Shown: piece after piece, positions 7,961 to 15,734 of the stretch
Layout: every line of letters starts with the position of its first letter
How positions within the stretch are numbered: position 1 is the first letter of the stretch
From: Bacillus sp. N1-1
GTDB lineage: Bacteria > Bacillota > Bacilli > Bacillales > Guptibacillaceae
Direction of reading: 5' to 3'
DNA length: 64,000 nt
Assembly: GCF_009818105.1 (NCBI RefSeq)
Contig: NZ_CP046564.1
Coordinates: forward strand, 1,054,001-1,118,000
The notes under the pieces: model-generated
Told to the model about the DNA's origin: nothing
Seen by the model: the letters and a program-made list of their open reading frames with translations, nothing else
The model's database searches: none
Program-made: the position numbers and the translations under genes

Positions 7961-8965
7961 ATGGAGACGAAGGAATTGTATGATGTTACGATCATTGGTG
8001 GAGGTCCAATCGGGCTATTTACTGCTTTTTATAGTGGGATGCGCGAGCTGAAAACGAAGGTCATTGAATATCTTCCTCAGGTCGGTGGCAAGGTGACCTA
8101 TTTTTATCCAGAGAAAATTCTCCGAGATATTGGGGCAATTCCTGGCGTATCCGGAGCAGATTTGATCAAGCAGCTTGAAGAACAGGCAAGTACATTTGAT
8201 CCGACAATGGTGTTCGGAGAACGTGTGGACGATCTTGAGCGAGCAGCGGATGGTACGTTTATCCTGACGAGTCATAACGGGGAACGCCATTATACCCGAA
8301 CTGTTATCCTGGCAATTGGCCACGGTACGCTTGGGGTGAAAAAGCTACCGGTTGATGGTGCGGAGCATTTTGAAGGGGCGAATCTTCATTATGCAGTTGA
8401 TCGAGTGGAGGACTTCCGAGGAAAGCACGTGATGATATCTGGAGGAGGCGACTCGGCGATCGATTGGGCGAATCGACTTGAACCGATTGCAAATAAAGTA
8501 ACGATTGTTCATCGCAGAGAGGCTTTTAGTGGTCATGAAAGTAGCATTACAGAAATGAATCGTTCAGAAACGTACGTGAAATGTTCTTGCTTCGTATCTG
8601 ACTTGATTGGCAAGGAGAACATCGATAAGGTCGTTTTGACTCATGTCGACACAGGTGAAAAAGAAGAAGTGGAAATCGATGCGCTTCTTGTCAATCATGG
8701 CTTTGATCTTGATTTAGGTGGCATTCAAAACTGGGGGATGACCACAAGCGATGGAAAAATTGTTACCGATGCAAAAATGGAAACAAGTATACCTGGAATT
8801 TTTGCAGTAGGAGATATCGTCACATACCCCCACCGTTTAACGCTCATTGCAGGCGGTCTTGCGGAAGGACCAAAAGCATTGAACAGTGCGAAGGCCTATC
8901 TTGATCCTGAGGCAGAAGCCATGGCGATGTATTCGACGCACCATAAAGATTTTGTGGAAGTTTAA
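7961..8965 (+). CDS. type-2 ferredoxin/flavodoxin-NADP+ reductase (YumC/YcgT family) in the iron operon
   Basis: A 334-residue FAD flavoprotein of the thioredoxin-reductase-like FNR group. It has the FAD Rossmann motif GGGPIGLFTA (residues 13-22), the NADPH motif SGGGDSAIDWA (about 158-168) and the C-terminal FAD site GIFAVGDI (about 285). The CxxC redox pair of thioredoxin reductase is absent, which places it with YumC/YcgT. It lies between the permease and ATPase genes of a Fur-controlled operon, so a likely job is supplying electrons to reduce the imported ferric chelate. That role is inference; B. subtilis YcgT is an iron-linked homologue. Confidence 0.85.
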   Translation: METKELYDVTIIGGGPIGLFTAFYSGMRELKTKVIEYLPQVGGKVTYFYPEKILRDIGAIPGVSGADLIKQLEEQASTFDPTMVFGERVDDLERAADGTFILTSHNGERHYTRTVILAIGHGTLGVKKLPVDGAEHFEGANLHYAVDRVEDFRGKHVMISGGGDSAIDWANRLEPIANKVTIVHRREAFSGHESSITEMNRSETYVKCSCFVSDLIGKENIDKVVLTHVDTGEKEEVEIDALLVNHGFDLDLGGIQNWGMTTSDGKIVTDAKMETSIPGIFAVGDIVTYPHRLTLIAGGLAEGPKALNSAKAYLDPEAEAMAMYSTHHKDFVEV

Positions 8966-8983
8966 GCGGAAGGAGTGAGCGTG

Positions 8984-9787
8984 GTGATTGAAACAGAAAA
9001 TCTTAAAATCGGTTATCAGGAAAACATCATTGTGGATCAGTTGAATCTATCTATACCTGAAGGAGAGATTACGGCTCTTGTTGGGGCGAATGGATCAGGA
9101 AAGTCGACCATTCTTAAAACACTATCCAGATTAATGAAGCCAAAAAGTGGAACGGTTTACCTGGATGGGCGGGCCATTCATGAACAAAAAACGCGCGACC
9201 TTGCTAAGGAGTTAGCGATTCTCCCGCAAAATCCTACCGCTCCAGAGGGGCTCACGGTTCTTGAACTTGTGACGTACGGTCGCTTTCCTCATCAAAAAGG
9301 CTTGAAAGCTCTAACGATTGAAGATAAAGAGAAGATTGCCTGGGCAATCGAAATGACGGGGATTGGGGAATTTGCTAACCGTCCGATTGATCAACTGTCA
9401 GGTGGACAGCGCCAGCGCGCCTGGATTGCGATGGCTCTTGCTCAGGATACGAAAATTCTTTTTCTAGATGAGCCAACAACGTTTCTCGATATGGCGCATC
9501 AGCTTGAGGTGCTTGAGCTTTTGCAAAAGTTAAATGTTCAAGAAAAGCGAACGATCGTCATGGTCGTACATGATTTAAATCATGCGAGTCGTTACGCAGG
9601 TCATATGGTGGCGATTAAAAAAGGAAAAGTGATGAAAACGGGAACACCAATTGAAGTGATGAAGTCCAACATATTAGAAGAAGTTTTTGGCGTTCGAAGT
9701 GATATCATTTATGATCCACGATCAGGTCAGCCGCTCTGCTTACCGTATGGACTATGTACAGAACACGTCTATGAAATGTCGAATTAA
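8984..9787 (+). CDS. siderophore ABC transporter ATPase (FecE/YusV type)
   Basis: A 267-residue nucleotide-binding subunit. Walker A is GANGSGKST, the Q-loop is in LPQNP, the signature is LSGGQRQRAWIA, Walker B is ILFLDEPTTFLD, and the H-loop lies in VVHDLNHA. The family-typical GLTVLELVTYGRFPHQ is present. GTG 8984 lies 8 bp after AGGAG and is preferred; GTG 8975 overlaps that site and GTG 8981 is too close. It completes the importer encoded upstream; the C-terminal tail contains Cys residues (PLCLPYGLC) of unknown meaning. Confidence 0.9.
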   Translation: MIETENLKIGYQENIIVDQLNLSIPEGEITALVGANGSGKSTILKTLSRLMKPKSGTVYLDGRAIHEQKTRDLAKELAILPQNPTAPEGLTVLELVTYGRFPHQKGLKALTIEDKEKIAWAIEMTGIGEFANRPIDQLSGGQRQRAWIAMALAQDTKILFLDEPTTFLDMAHQLEVLELLQKLNVQEKRTIVMVVHDLNHASRYAGHMVAIKKGKVMKTGTPIEVMKSNILEEVFGVRSDIIYDPRSGQPLCLPYGLCTEHVYEMSN

Positions 9788-9817
9788 CCTGCTCCTTACG
9801 ATGGAGCAGGTTTTTTT
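9788..9817 (+). terminator. terminator of the siderophore operon
   Basis: CCTGCTCC, loop TTACGAT, GGAGCAGG, then seven T, starting right after the ATPase stop codon. Confidence 0.9.
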
Positions 9818-9894
9818 GTGAAAGGATCATCTTCTTTTCTAGCGAATACGTAAATGAAACTCGTATTTAGGTCGACCATTCATAGGAGGACGTT

Positions 9895-10323
9895 ATGATT
9901 AAGGAAATGAAAACGAAAGAACAATGGCATGAAGCATTTCAAGTGATGCAAGAGCTTCGTCATCACTTGGATGAGAAAACTTATCTTGATTTAGTAGAAG
10001 AAGCCCATCTGAAAGACATGTATCGACTCTATGCGCTTTATGATGGAGATGAACTTGTAGCGGTTACTGGATTTAAGCCAATGATTACGCTCTACTATGG
10101 AAGGTTTGTCTGGGTTTGTGATCTCGTCACAAGCGAACAGCATCGTTCAAAAGGTTATGGAGAAAAGCTTCTTGCGTTTGTTGAAAACTGGGCTGTGGAG
10201 AACGGGTATCAATCTGTGGCTCTTTCTTCCGGTGTTCAAAAGAAAGAAGCCCACCGTTTCTATAAAGAAAAAATGTCTTATGATCAGGTTAGCTTTGTGT
10301 TCAAAAAGGGGTTAACTCCGTAG
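9895..10323 (+). CDS. GNAT-family N-acetyltransferase
   Basis: A 142-residue single-domain protein. Strand beta4 and motif A read [22 protein letters not shown] (about residues 67-88); HRSKGYG is the R/Q-x-x-G-x-G acetyl-CoA pyrophosphate loop. The C-terminal [22 protein letters not shown] is motif B of the fold. Such enzymes transfer acetyl from acetyl-CoA to an amine; the acceptor cannot be told from sequence. ATG 9895 follows ATAGGAGGACGTT. It is a single gene between the siderophore operon terminator and an aldo/keto reductase. Confidence 0.85.
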   Translation: MIKEMKTKEQWHEAFQVMQELRHHLDEKTYLDLVEEAHLKDMYRLYALYDGDELVAVTGFKPMITLYYGRFVWVCDLVTSEQHRSKGYGEKLLAFVENWAVENGYQSVALSSGVQKKEAHRFYKEKMSYDQVSFVFKKGLTP

Positions 10324-10396
10324 AAGCATGATCTTAACCTATAGCTGTCGCCTGGTGCTATACTTGGTGCAAGACAAATGAAGGATGTGCGTAAAA

Positions 10397-11362
10397 GTGA
10401 GAAAACTAGGTCAAAGAGATTACGAGATCTCGCCAATCGGACTTGGAACATGGCAGTTCAGTCAGGGGAGCGGCTTAATTGGCAGTTACTTTTCAACGAT
10501 ATCAGAAAAAGATATGGACGCGATCGTGAAAATGAGTCTTGATGGTGGGATTAACTGGTTTGATACAGCAGAAGCTTATGGAAAAGGGAAATCAGAAGAA
10601 GCCTTATCTGGCGCGTTAAAACGACTTGAGGTTGAAGAGAAGGATGCGCTCATTGCGACAAAGTGGTGGCCGTTTCTTCGAACAGCTGGTTCTATTTCAA
10701 GCACGATTCAAAAGCGAAAAGATGCCCTACATGGACGTCGGATTGACCTTTATCAGGTGCACCAGCCGTTTTCTTTTTCTTCTCCAGAAAAAGAGATGAA
10801 GCAAATGGCATCACTCGTCAAAGAAGGTCATATTGGCGCAGTGGGTGTGAGTAATTTTAATCGAGATAAAATGGACCGAGCCATTCAGGAATTGAAACGT
10901 CATGGTGTGAATCTTGCATCTAATCAAATGAAATATAGCTTACTCGATCGACGAATTGAAACGAACGGGGTGCTGGACCTTGCTAAGCAAAATGGCGTCA
11001 CGATCATTGCGTATTCTCCGCTTGAGCAGGGGATTTTAACAGGAAAGTTCCATCAAAATCCTGAACTTGTCGCAAACCTCACAGGTCCACGTAAACACAT
11101 GTCTCAATTTAAACCGCAGGGGTTAGCTAAAACACTGCCGTTAATCAATTTATTAAAAGAGATAGGTCATTCTTACGGCGTCGGAGCTGGTCAAGTTGCG
11201 TTAAACTGGCTAGTTCATTTTCACGATCAGACAGTTGTAGCGATTCCTGGCGCGTCGAAGTTAAAGCATGCCGAAGATAATGTGAAGGTGCTTGGGTTTA
11301 AATTAACGCAGGATGAAATGAAACGAATTGATGAGGAATCAAGGAAAGTAGCGAAGATGTAA
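10397..11362 (+). CDS. aldo/keto reductase
   Basis: A 321-residue NADPH-dependent reductase with a TIM-barrel fold. The catalytic tetrad can be placed: Asp in FDTAEAYG, Tyr in the same motif, Lys in IATKWW and His in YQVHQPF. Cofactor-binding residues lie near PGASKLKHAEDN at the C-terminus. The annotated start is GTG 10397, which aligns with the usual family N-terminus (MRKLGQRDYEISPIGLGT) and lies about 10 bp from AAGGA; ATG 10385 overlaps that site. Substrate is unknown; the family reduces aldehydes and ketones. A bidirectional terminator follows. Confidence 0.87.
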   Translation: MRKLGQRDYEISPIGLGTWQFSQGSGLIGSYFSTISEKDMDAIVKMSLDGGINWFDTAEAYGKGKSEEALSGALKRLEVEEKDALIATKWWPFLRTAGSISSTIQKRKDALHGRRIDLYQVHQPFSFSSPEKEMKQMASLVKEGHIGAVGVSNFNRDKMDRAIQELKRHGVNLASNQMKYSLLDRRIETNGVLDLAKQNGVTIIAYSPLEQGILTGKFHQNPELVANLTGPRKHMSQFKPQGLAKTLPLINLLKEIGHSYGVGAGQVALNWLVHFHDQTVVAIPGASKLKHAEDNVKVLGFKLTQDEMKRIDEESRKVAKM

Positions 11363-11373
11363 AGGGGAAAAAG

Positions 11374-11400
11374 GCCGCAATCGAATGAGATTGCGGCTTT
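11374..11400. terminator. bidirectional terminator
   Basis: GCCGCAATC, loop GAATGA, GATTGCGGC, with TTT on the plus side and a poly-T stretch on the minus side. It lies between the aldo/keto reductase (+) and the convergent GAF-STAS gene (-). Confidence 0.8.
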
Positions 11401-11406
11401 GGTCTG

Positions 11407-12258
11407 CTAGTCCTTATCTACTAATTCAAAGCCGATGTAGCCAAGAGCAGCTTCAAGGTTTTGAACAGTTTTAAAATGAAGAAGCTGTTCGTTGGCTACT
11501 TCCTGTTGAGCGATAGCGGGTGTAACCCCCGTAATAATTGTTTCGATCCCCATCAGTTGAATGGATTTAAACAGGTCTCCGAGAATCAATGGAAAATAGC
11601 CGTCAACAATTTTTAAGCCTGATAATTCAACAATAAAATGATTGATTTGTTGATTAGCTCCATATTGAAGGACTTGTTGAATGATGTTCTCCGCTCTTCT
11701 TTCATCGATCACTCCTTGCAACGTTAAGATGGAAATCCCCTTTGTAATAGGAACAATTGGAACGCTCAAGAAATCCATATTATACTTTGTTTGATCGAGT
11801 TCGATTATATAAGAAAGAATTTCAGCCATTGATTTTAAATAAGAAATATCATCTTCACTAAATGACTTCTCTTCTTTATCCATCACACAAAGCGTCCCGA
11901 AAACTTTTCCCTTGGTATCCGTTAGTGTAACGCCGAGAAATCCTTTTACCTTTAGTTGTGAGGTAACTTCTAGCTCCCGCGTAAATTCATCATGTTCCAA
12001 GTTAGGCGTATGCATGACGCTACCCTCATTATTAATAATTAACCGACAATATGTATCACTATACTCGACAGCGTATCCCTCTGGTATAATCTCTTCCTTT
12101 TCGTTGAAAGAACTTACAACGGTCATAGCATTTTCTCCACGCTTCGTAACATAAGCTGTATTCACATTTAAACGATCGCTGATTAACTAAAATAATCGTT
12201 TAGAAGCGTTTTTTAGTGAATAAAACTCCGTAGAGTCTAAATTATATTCATTCGTCAT
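11407..12258 (-). pseudogene. GAF-STAS regulator (RsbR-like) interrupted by an in-frame amber codon
   Basis: On the minus strand ATG 12258 follows AAGGAGAGTTATTGTCT. It opens a frame that reaches TAG at 12189-12187 after 23 codons and then continues in the same frame to the true stop at 11407. The residues after the stop (LISDRLNVNTAYVTKRG) are a normal GAF-domain start, so the two parts belong together (283 codons). Residues about 35-160 form the GAF domain and about 165-275 a STAS domain. The kinase-target region reads ELSGLKIVDG, with Gly where RsbR-type proteins carry a phosphorylated Thr. Translation could restart at GTG 12165 or at the ATG preceded by GGAG near 12126. It may be a single-base lesion or a sequencing error. 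Confidence 0.7.
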
Positions 12259-12399
12259 AGACAATAACTCTCCTTAAAACGATTATATGGCATTTACTCG
12301 TATCCCTTATATTCTATAGTAAGGAAAGGAATAGAAGCAAATAGTTGGAACTTTCTATTAGGTCAGACGTAAAACTAGTAGGGAAAGGAGAGATTGCGT

Positions 12400-12897
12400 A
12401 TGGAAAAAAGACCACGAATCAAGATCGATAAGACGTTAATTCAGAAAGGGTTTGATTTGGCGGCACTTACGTTTCTTTTTCTAAGCATCGTCTATCTTTC
12501 GTTGGAATGGTCGGGAGTACCTAATCGCGTTCCCATCCATTTTAATGCGACTGGTGAAGCGGATAATTGGGGTTCAAAGACGGCGATCATTCTTTTCCCA
12601 ATGCTTGGTATTTTGATCTGGGGATTTTTCACTGTTCTTGAACGTTATCCTCATAGGTATAATTATGTGGTGAAAATTACAGAGGGCAATGCAGCTCTAC
12701 AATATCGAAGTGCCGTGGTACTCATGCGTTTTTTGAAAAATACGATCGCGCTTTTGTTTGCTTATTTAACAGTGGAATGTGTGCAGATTGCAAAGGGGAT
12801 TGAAGAAGGTCTGGCTTGGTGGGTGATGCCTCTCTTTCTTACGATGATCTTTAGTGCGATTATTCTTTATATTGTTCATTCTATTAGATGGAGATAG
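12400..12897 (+). CDS. DUF1648-family membrane protein
   Basis: A 165-residue protein with helices at about 15-35, 60-80, 105-125 and 140-160. The loop after helix 1 has the DUF1648 hallmark PIHFNATGEADNWGSK. Members are membrane proteins of uncertain role; SdpI-like relatives act as immunity or regulatory proteins, but the SdpI extension is not visible here. The start is ATG 12400, 8 bp after GGAAAGGAGA; the TTG at 12394 is too close to that site. It stands alone between the divergent GAF-STAS gene and prs. Confidence 0.75.
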   Translation: MEKRPRIKIDKTLIQKGFDLAALTFLFLSIVYLSLEWSGVPNRVPIHFNATGEADNWGSKTAIILFPMLGILIWGFFTVLERYPHRYNYVVKITEGNAALQYRSAVVLMRFLKNTIALLFAYLTVECVQIAKGIEEGLAWWVMPLFLTMIFSAIILYIVHSIRWR

Positions 12898-13143
12898 AGG
12901 ATAATCTGCGAAAGCGTATACAGTTCAAAATCATGAACAATTTGACGATTTTCCGCTTGAATTCCCAAAAAAATCTGCGGAAATTGACCTTCTGTGTATG
13001 ATATAGTGGAGAAGAAGTTTAAACTAAATACATACGTATGACATTCATACAGCTGATATTGTAAGGTTATCTTATGGGAGTGTTATTGTTCGTAAGATAG
13101 CTGAATCAATCGTGGAATAAATGAAAGATAAAGGAGCTACGCT

Positions 13144-14088
13144 ATGCTACGCCAGGAAGAAGATGTGAAAGTGTTTGCTTTGAACTCAAATCCTGAATTG
13201 GCTCAAGAAATTGTTGAGACGCTAGGAATTCAAGTTGGAGATTGTTCTGTTAAACGCTTTAGTGACGGTGAAATTCACATGAACGTTGAGGAAAGCATCC
13301 GTGGTTGCGATACATATTTGGTTCAATCAATCGCAGGCTCAGGAAATGATTACTTAATGGAACTTTTGATTATGATTGATGCATTAAAACGGGCATCTGC
13401 TAAAACGATTAATGTTGTTTTACCTTATTACGGGTATGCAAGACAGGATCGTAAAACAGGACCAAGACAGCCGATTACGGCAAAGTTGATTGCGAATATG
13501 TTAGAGCGTTCTGGCGCAACTCGCGTGTTAACCATTGATTTGCATGCCAATCAAATTGAAGGCTTTTTCAATATCCCAGTTGACCAGGTTTCTGGTATTC
13601 CAATCCTTGCTGAGTATTTTGAGAAAAAGAATTTTGAAGATGTTGTTGTTGTGGCACCTGATAACAGCAGTGCCCTTCGTGCTCGTAAGCTTGGATCTCT
13701 GCTTGATGCGCCAATCGCCTTAATTGATCGTCGTTCTTATGACACAGGCGAGCCTTCTACGGTAAATGTGATCGGAGACGTTCGAGGAAAAACAGCAATT
13801 ATCATTGATGATATGATTGATACCGGTAAGAACGTAACGTTCACTTCACGCATTCTGCAAGAAAACGGTGTGAAAGAGGTGTACGCAACCTTTACACATC
13901 CGGTTCTTTCTGGTCATGCAACAGAGGAAATTGCGGATTCGACGATTAAAGAAGTTGTCGTCACGAATACGATTGCTCTTCCGGAAGCAGAAAATCTTGA
14001 GAAAATTACGGTTCTTTCAATCGCTCCTCTTTTGGCGGAAGCGATTCGCATTGTTCAAGAAAAGCTTTCCATTACTCAAATACGATAA
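13144..14088 (+). CDS. prs: ribose-phosphate pyrophosphokinase paralogue with altered catalytic loop
   Basis: A 314-residue member of the class I PRPP synthetase family, which makes PRPP from ribose 5-phosphate and ATP. Well-conserved parts are KRFSDGEI (37-44), the ATP loop PYYGYARQDRK (94-104), DLHANQIEGFF (132-142, His134) and the PRPP site IIDDMIDTGKN (220-230). Two key regions differ: the usual PDHGGVxRAR reads PDNSSALRAR (172-181), and the flexible-loop DKRRP reads DRRSY (195-199), replacing the catalytic Lys and second Arg. There is no gcaD partner upstream, so this is probably a second copy with reduced or changed activity. ATG 13144 follows AAAGGAGCTACGCT. Confidence 0.85.
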   Translation: MLRQEEDVKVFALNSNPELAQEIVETLGIQVGDCSVKRFSDGEIHMNVEESIRGCDTYLVQSIAGSGNDYLMELLIMIDALKRASAKTINVVLPYYGYARQDRKTGPRQPITAKLIANMLERSGATRVLTIDLHANQIEGFFNIPVDQVSGIPILAEYFEKKNFEDVVVVAPDNSSALRARKLGSLLDAPIALIDRRSYDTGEPSTVNVIGDVRGKTAIIIDDMIDTGKNVTFTSRILQENGVKEVYATFTHPVLSGHATEEIADSTIKEVVVTNTIALPEAENLEKITVLSIAPLLAEAIRIVQEKLSITQIR

Positions 14089-14798
14089 GAATTTGAAGGG
14101 AACTGATCACTCAGTTCTCTTTTTTTTGTAGCTTTAAAATGAGGTGAAAATGGAGTGACTCTGGATAGTGAGCCACTCCTGTTATCAATTTGAATTAAAC
14201 TTGCCTGAATAATATAACGATCTGGTGCAGAGCCGAGGTAATCAAACGGATAGCACGTGGTGAGTGTGAGAGTGGGGGAATTCTTTTCCACAATGACGCT
14301 ACGATCATGCTCGTCTGTAATCCACGTTTTGCGGATTTGATATTCATACGTTGTATCGTCTAATGTAAGGTAGAGACGATCACCTTTTTTTAGTTGGTCA
14401 AGACCGTCAAAAACGGTATCGCGGTGTCCTGCAAGTGCGGTGTGGCCTGTTTGACTTGGTAAAGTTGTGAAATCTGTGTCATACATACCAACTCCCTGTT
14501 TAAGCGTTTGTTCATCCGTTCCCCAGTAGATCGGGTAAAGGTAGCCTAATTGAGGGATCGTTAGTTCACCGATTTTTTCTCCGGTTTTCACTTTCATCTG
14601 TGGCGTGACGTCACTTGTCTGAACCACTTCTTGATTCACTGTCTGTTGATAATCGGTTTCCTCCCAGTCTCTTGAAATAGCTTGGGCTTTCTCAGGTTGA
14701 AAAGTAGCAGCACTCTTCTGAGTCCACCATTCATATCCGCTCCAGCCAGTTACAATCATGCCGGCTAAAATGAATAGAATACTGAGTTTCTTAACCAC
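14076..14798 (-). CDS. class D sortase with a C-terminal extension
   Basis: A 240-residue membrane-anchored transpeptidase: N-terminal helix (residues 5-25) and a sortase barrel with His125 (AGHRDT), Cys182 (LTLTTCYPF) and Arg194 (APDRYI). The preceding gene on the same strand encodes a likely substrate. GTG 14798 lies 7 bp after AAGGTG and is preferred over the TTG codons at 14804 and 14801. The barrel should end near QASLI (residue 202). The frame instead runs 38 residues further, through a hairpin at 14152-14179 and into the 3' end of prs; a +1 shift just after QASLI would meet TGATAA at once, so the tail may reflect a frameshift. Confidence 0.85.
   Translation of the reverse strand: MVKKLSILFILAGMIVTGWSGYEWWTQKSAATFQPEKAQAISRDWEETDYQQTVNQEVVQTSDVTPQMKVKTGEKIGELTIPQLGYLYPIYWGTDEQTLKQGVGMYDTDFTTLPSQTGHTALAGHRDTVFDGLDQLKKGDRLYLTLDDTTYEYQIRKTWITDEHDRSVIVEKNSPTLTLTTCYPFDYLGSAPDRYIIQASLIQIDNRSGSLSRVTPFSPHFKATKKRELSDQFPSNSYRI
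14098..14127 (+). terminator. prs terminator
   Basis: GGGAACTGA, loop TCAC, TCAGTTCTC, then eight T. It lies 10 bp after the prs stop and inside the C-terminal coding extension of the convergent sortase gene. Confidence 0.85.
14152..14179 (-). terminator. hairpin inside the sortase C-terminal extension
   Basis: Ten-base arms GGAGTGGCTC and GAGTCACTCC with an 8-base loop (one wobble), followed on the minus strand by ATTTT. It resembles a sortase terminator placed just after where the sortase domain should end. Confidence 0.5.
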
Positions 14799-14821
14799 CA
14801 ACAATCACCTTCTTTAGAAAT

Positions 14822-14848
14822 CGAGATAGGCGATTTCCGCCTATCTCG
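14822..14848 (-). terminator. hairpin between excalibur gene and sortase
   Basis: CGAGATAGGC, loop GATTTCC, GCCTATCTCG, a perfect 10-bp stem between the two minus-strand genes. There is no real T-run, so it may be an mRNA-processing or attenuating stem within one transcript. Confidence 0.5.
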
Positions 14849-14865
14849 TTGGGATGGTATGTGCC

Positions 14866-15291
14866 TTAAGAATGAACGCGTCTTTTTAAAAGTAGGAGAG
14901 AACCGAATGCTACAATGGCAAGTCCAAGCAACATATAAACCGGATAGCTTGTCGCTGTATCGGCCATTTCAGCGCCTTCTGTACTGTCAGCTACTTCTGA
15001 GCTGTCTTCTTCGCTTGTCATTTCTTCATCGGAAGCTGCGCTATCATCGCTGGACGCTGCTTCTTCGTCAGAGGAATCGGAGCCACTGTAGGAATGAGTT
15101 TCACAAGCTTCTCCATCATTATCACGATCAAGGTCGCTCGGATCTGCATCAGGGTCGTTGCTTTCATAATAATTTTGCGCTTCTTCTTGAGAAGAGAAGT
15201 CTTTACAATCCTTGTCATCATCTGCATACCCTACGTTTGTAAATCCAAATACCAATAAGAAAGTTGCTAATAAAGAAACGAGCTTTTTCAT
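14866..15291 (-). CDS. secreted excalibur-domain protein with a sortase-type sorting signal
   Basis: A 141-residue surface protein. Residues 1-23 are a signal peptide cleaved near GYA-DDD. Residues 28-64 form an excalibur calcium-binding domain (DCKDF...EAQNYY...DLDRDNDGEACE). A Ser/Glu/Asp-rich linker follows (66-107), then MADTA (109-113), a hydrophobic segment (117-135) and the basic tail KRRVHS. That order is a cell-wall sorting signal in which the LPxTG position reads MADTA, close to the LPDTA/LPNTA sequences used by class D sortases. The sortase gene directly downstream is the probable partner. ATG 15291 follows a strong GGGGAGGAAGAAG site. Confidence 0.85.
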   Translation of the reverse strand: MKKLVSLLATFLLVFGFTNVGYADDDKDCKDFSSQEEAQNYYESNDPDADPSDLDRDNDGEACETHSYSGSDSSDEEAASSDDSAASDEEMTSEEDSSEVADSTEGAEMADTATSYPVYMLLGLAIVAFGSLLLLKRRVHS

Positions 15292-15462
15292 CTTCTTCCT
15301 CCCCGGATTAAGTATTTTTTTGCCATCCCTTGTTATATGGTAACAGTTACCAAAGGAAAGATCATGTTATTTGTCAGAATAAATAGAATAAAGAGAATAT
15401 ATTACTATAGTAAGGAAATGTATTTCATAAAAGTATGTGAAAGTAAGATATTTTATTTTTAA

Positions 15463-15648
15463 ATTGAAGAACTGAAAAGAGGGAGAGGGGAAACATACCT
15501 CTACAGAGGTGTGGAGGAGAATAGTGGGGATATGTATAAGGGGATCTCAGAAATTTCCGATCCAGGAACGCACAAGCTGAAAGTTTATATTGAGAAGGGG
15601 GAAGAGCTTCATGTGCAACCCTATGTGCTTGAAGTCGCGGAGAAGTAG
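15463..15648 (+). pseudogene. coding remnant, C-terminal part of an unknown protein
   Basis: The frame from 15463 to TAG 15646 reads like protein (for example GISEISDPGTHKLKVYIE and HVQPYVLEVAEK) with a beta-strand-like pattern. It has no well-placed start: ATG 15532 lies 13 bp from GGAGGAG, and upstream residues are low in coding character. It is followed by a second TAG and by a terminator. It is most simply the tail of a decayed gene; a short real gene starting at ATG 15532 (38 residues) cannot be excluded. Confidence 0.35.
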
Positions 15649-15660
15649 TAGTTAAAGAAA

Positions 15661-15695
15661 AAGGCGCAGAGGATTTTCTCCACTGCGCCTTTTTT
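15661..15695. terminator. bidirectional terminator
   Basis: AAGGCGCAG.GGA, loop TTTT, CTCC.CTGCGCCTTTTTT. It lies between the remnant (+) and the HAD phosphatase gene (-), with the dispersed repeat starting at its T-run. Confidence 0.8.
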
Positions 15696-15732
15696 CGACA
15701 TTTATTGAGCTCAATCGGGTGGTGACAGGCAC
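15694..15732 (+). repeat. dispersed bipartite repeat, copy 1
   Basis: TTCGAC at 15694-15699 and CGGGTGGTGACAGGCAC at 15716-15732, with the core beginning 27 bp after TTCGAC. The core ends 2 bp from the HAD phosphatase stop codon on the opposite strand. Confidence 0.8.
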
Positions 15733-15734
15733 GC

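Noticed and set aside
12903..12985. TTCCGC/GCGGAA words upstream of prs as a third periodic array
   Set aside because: Only two or three imperfect words occur and their spacing is irregular (about 46 and 22 bp); they are better read as a single hairpin in the prs leader.
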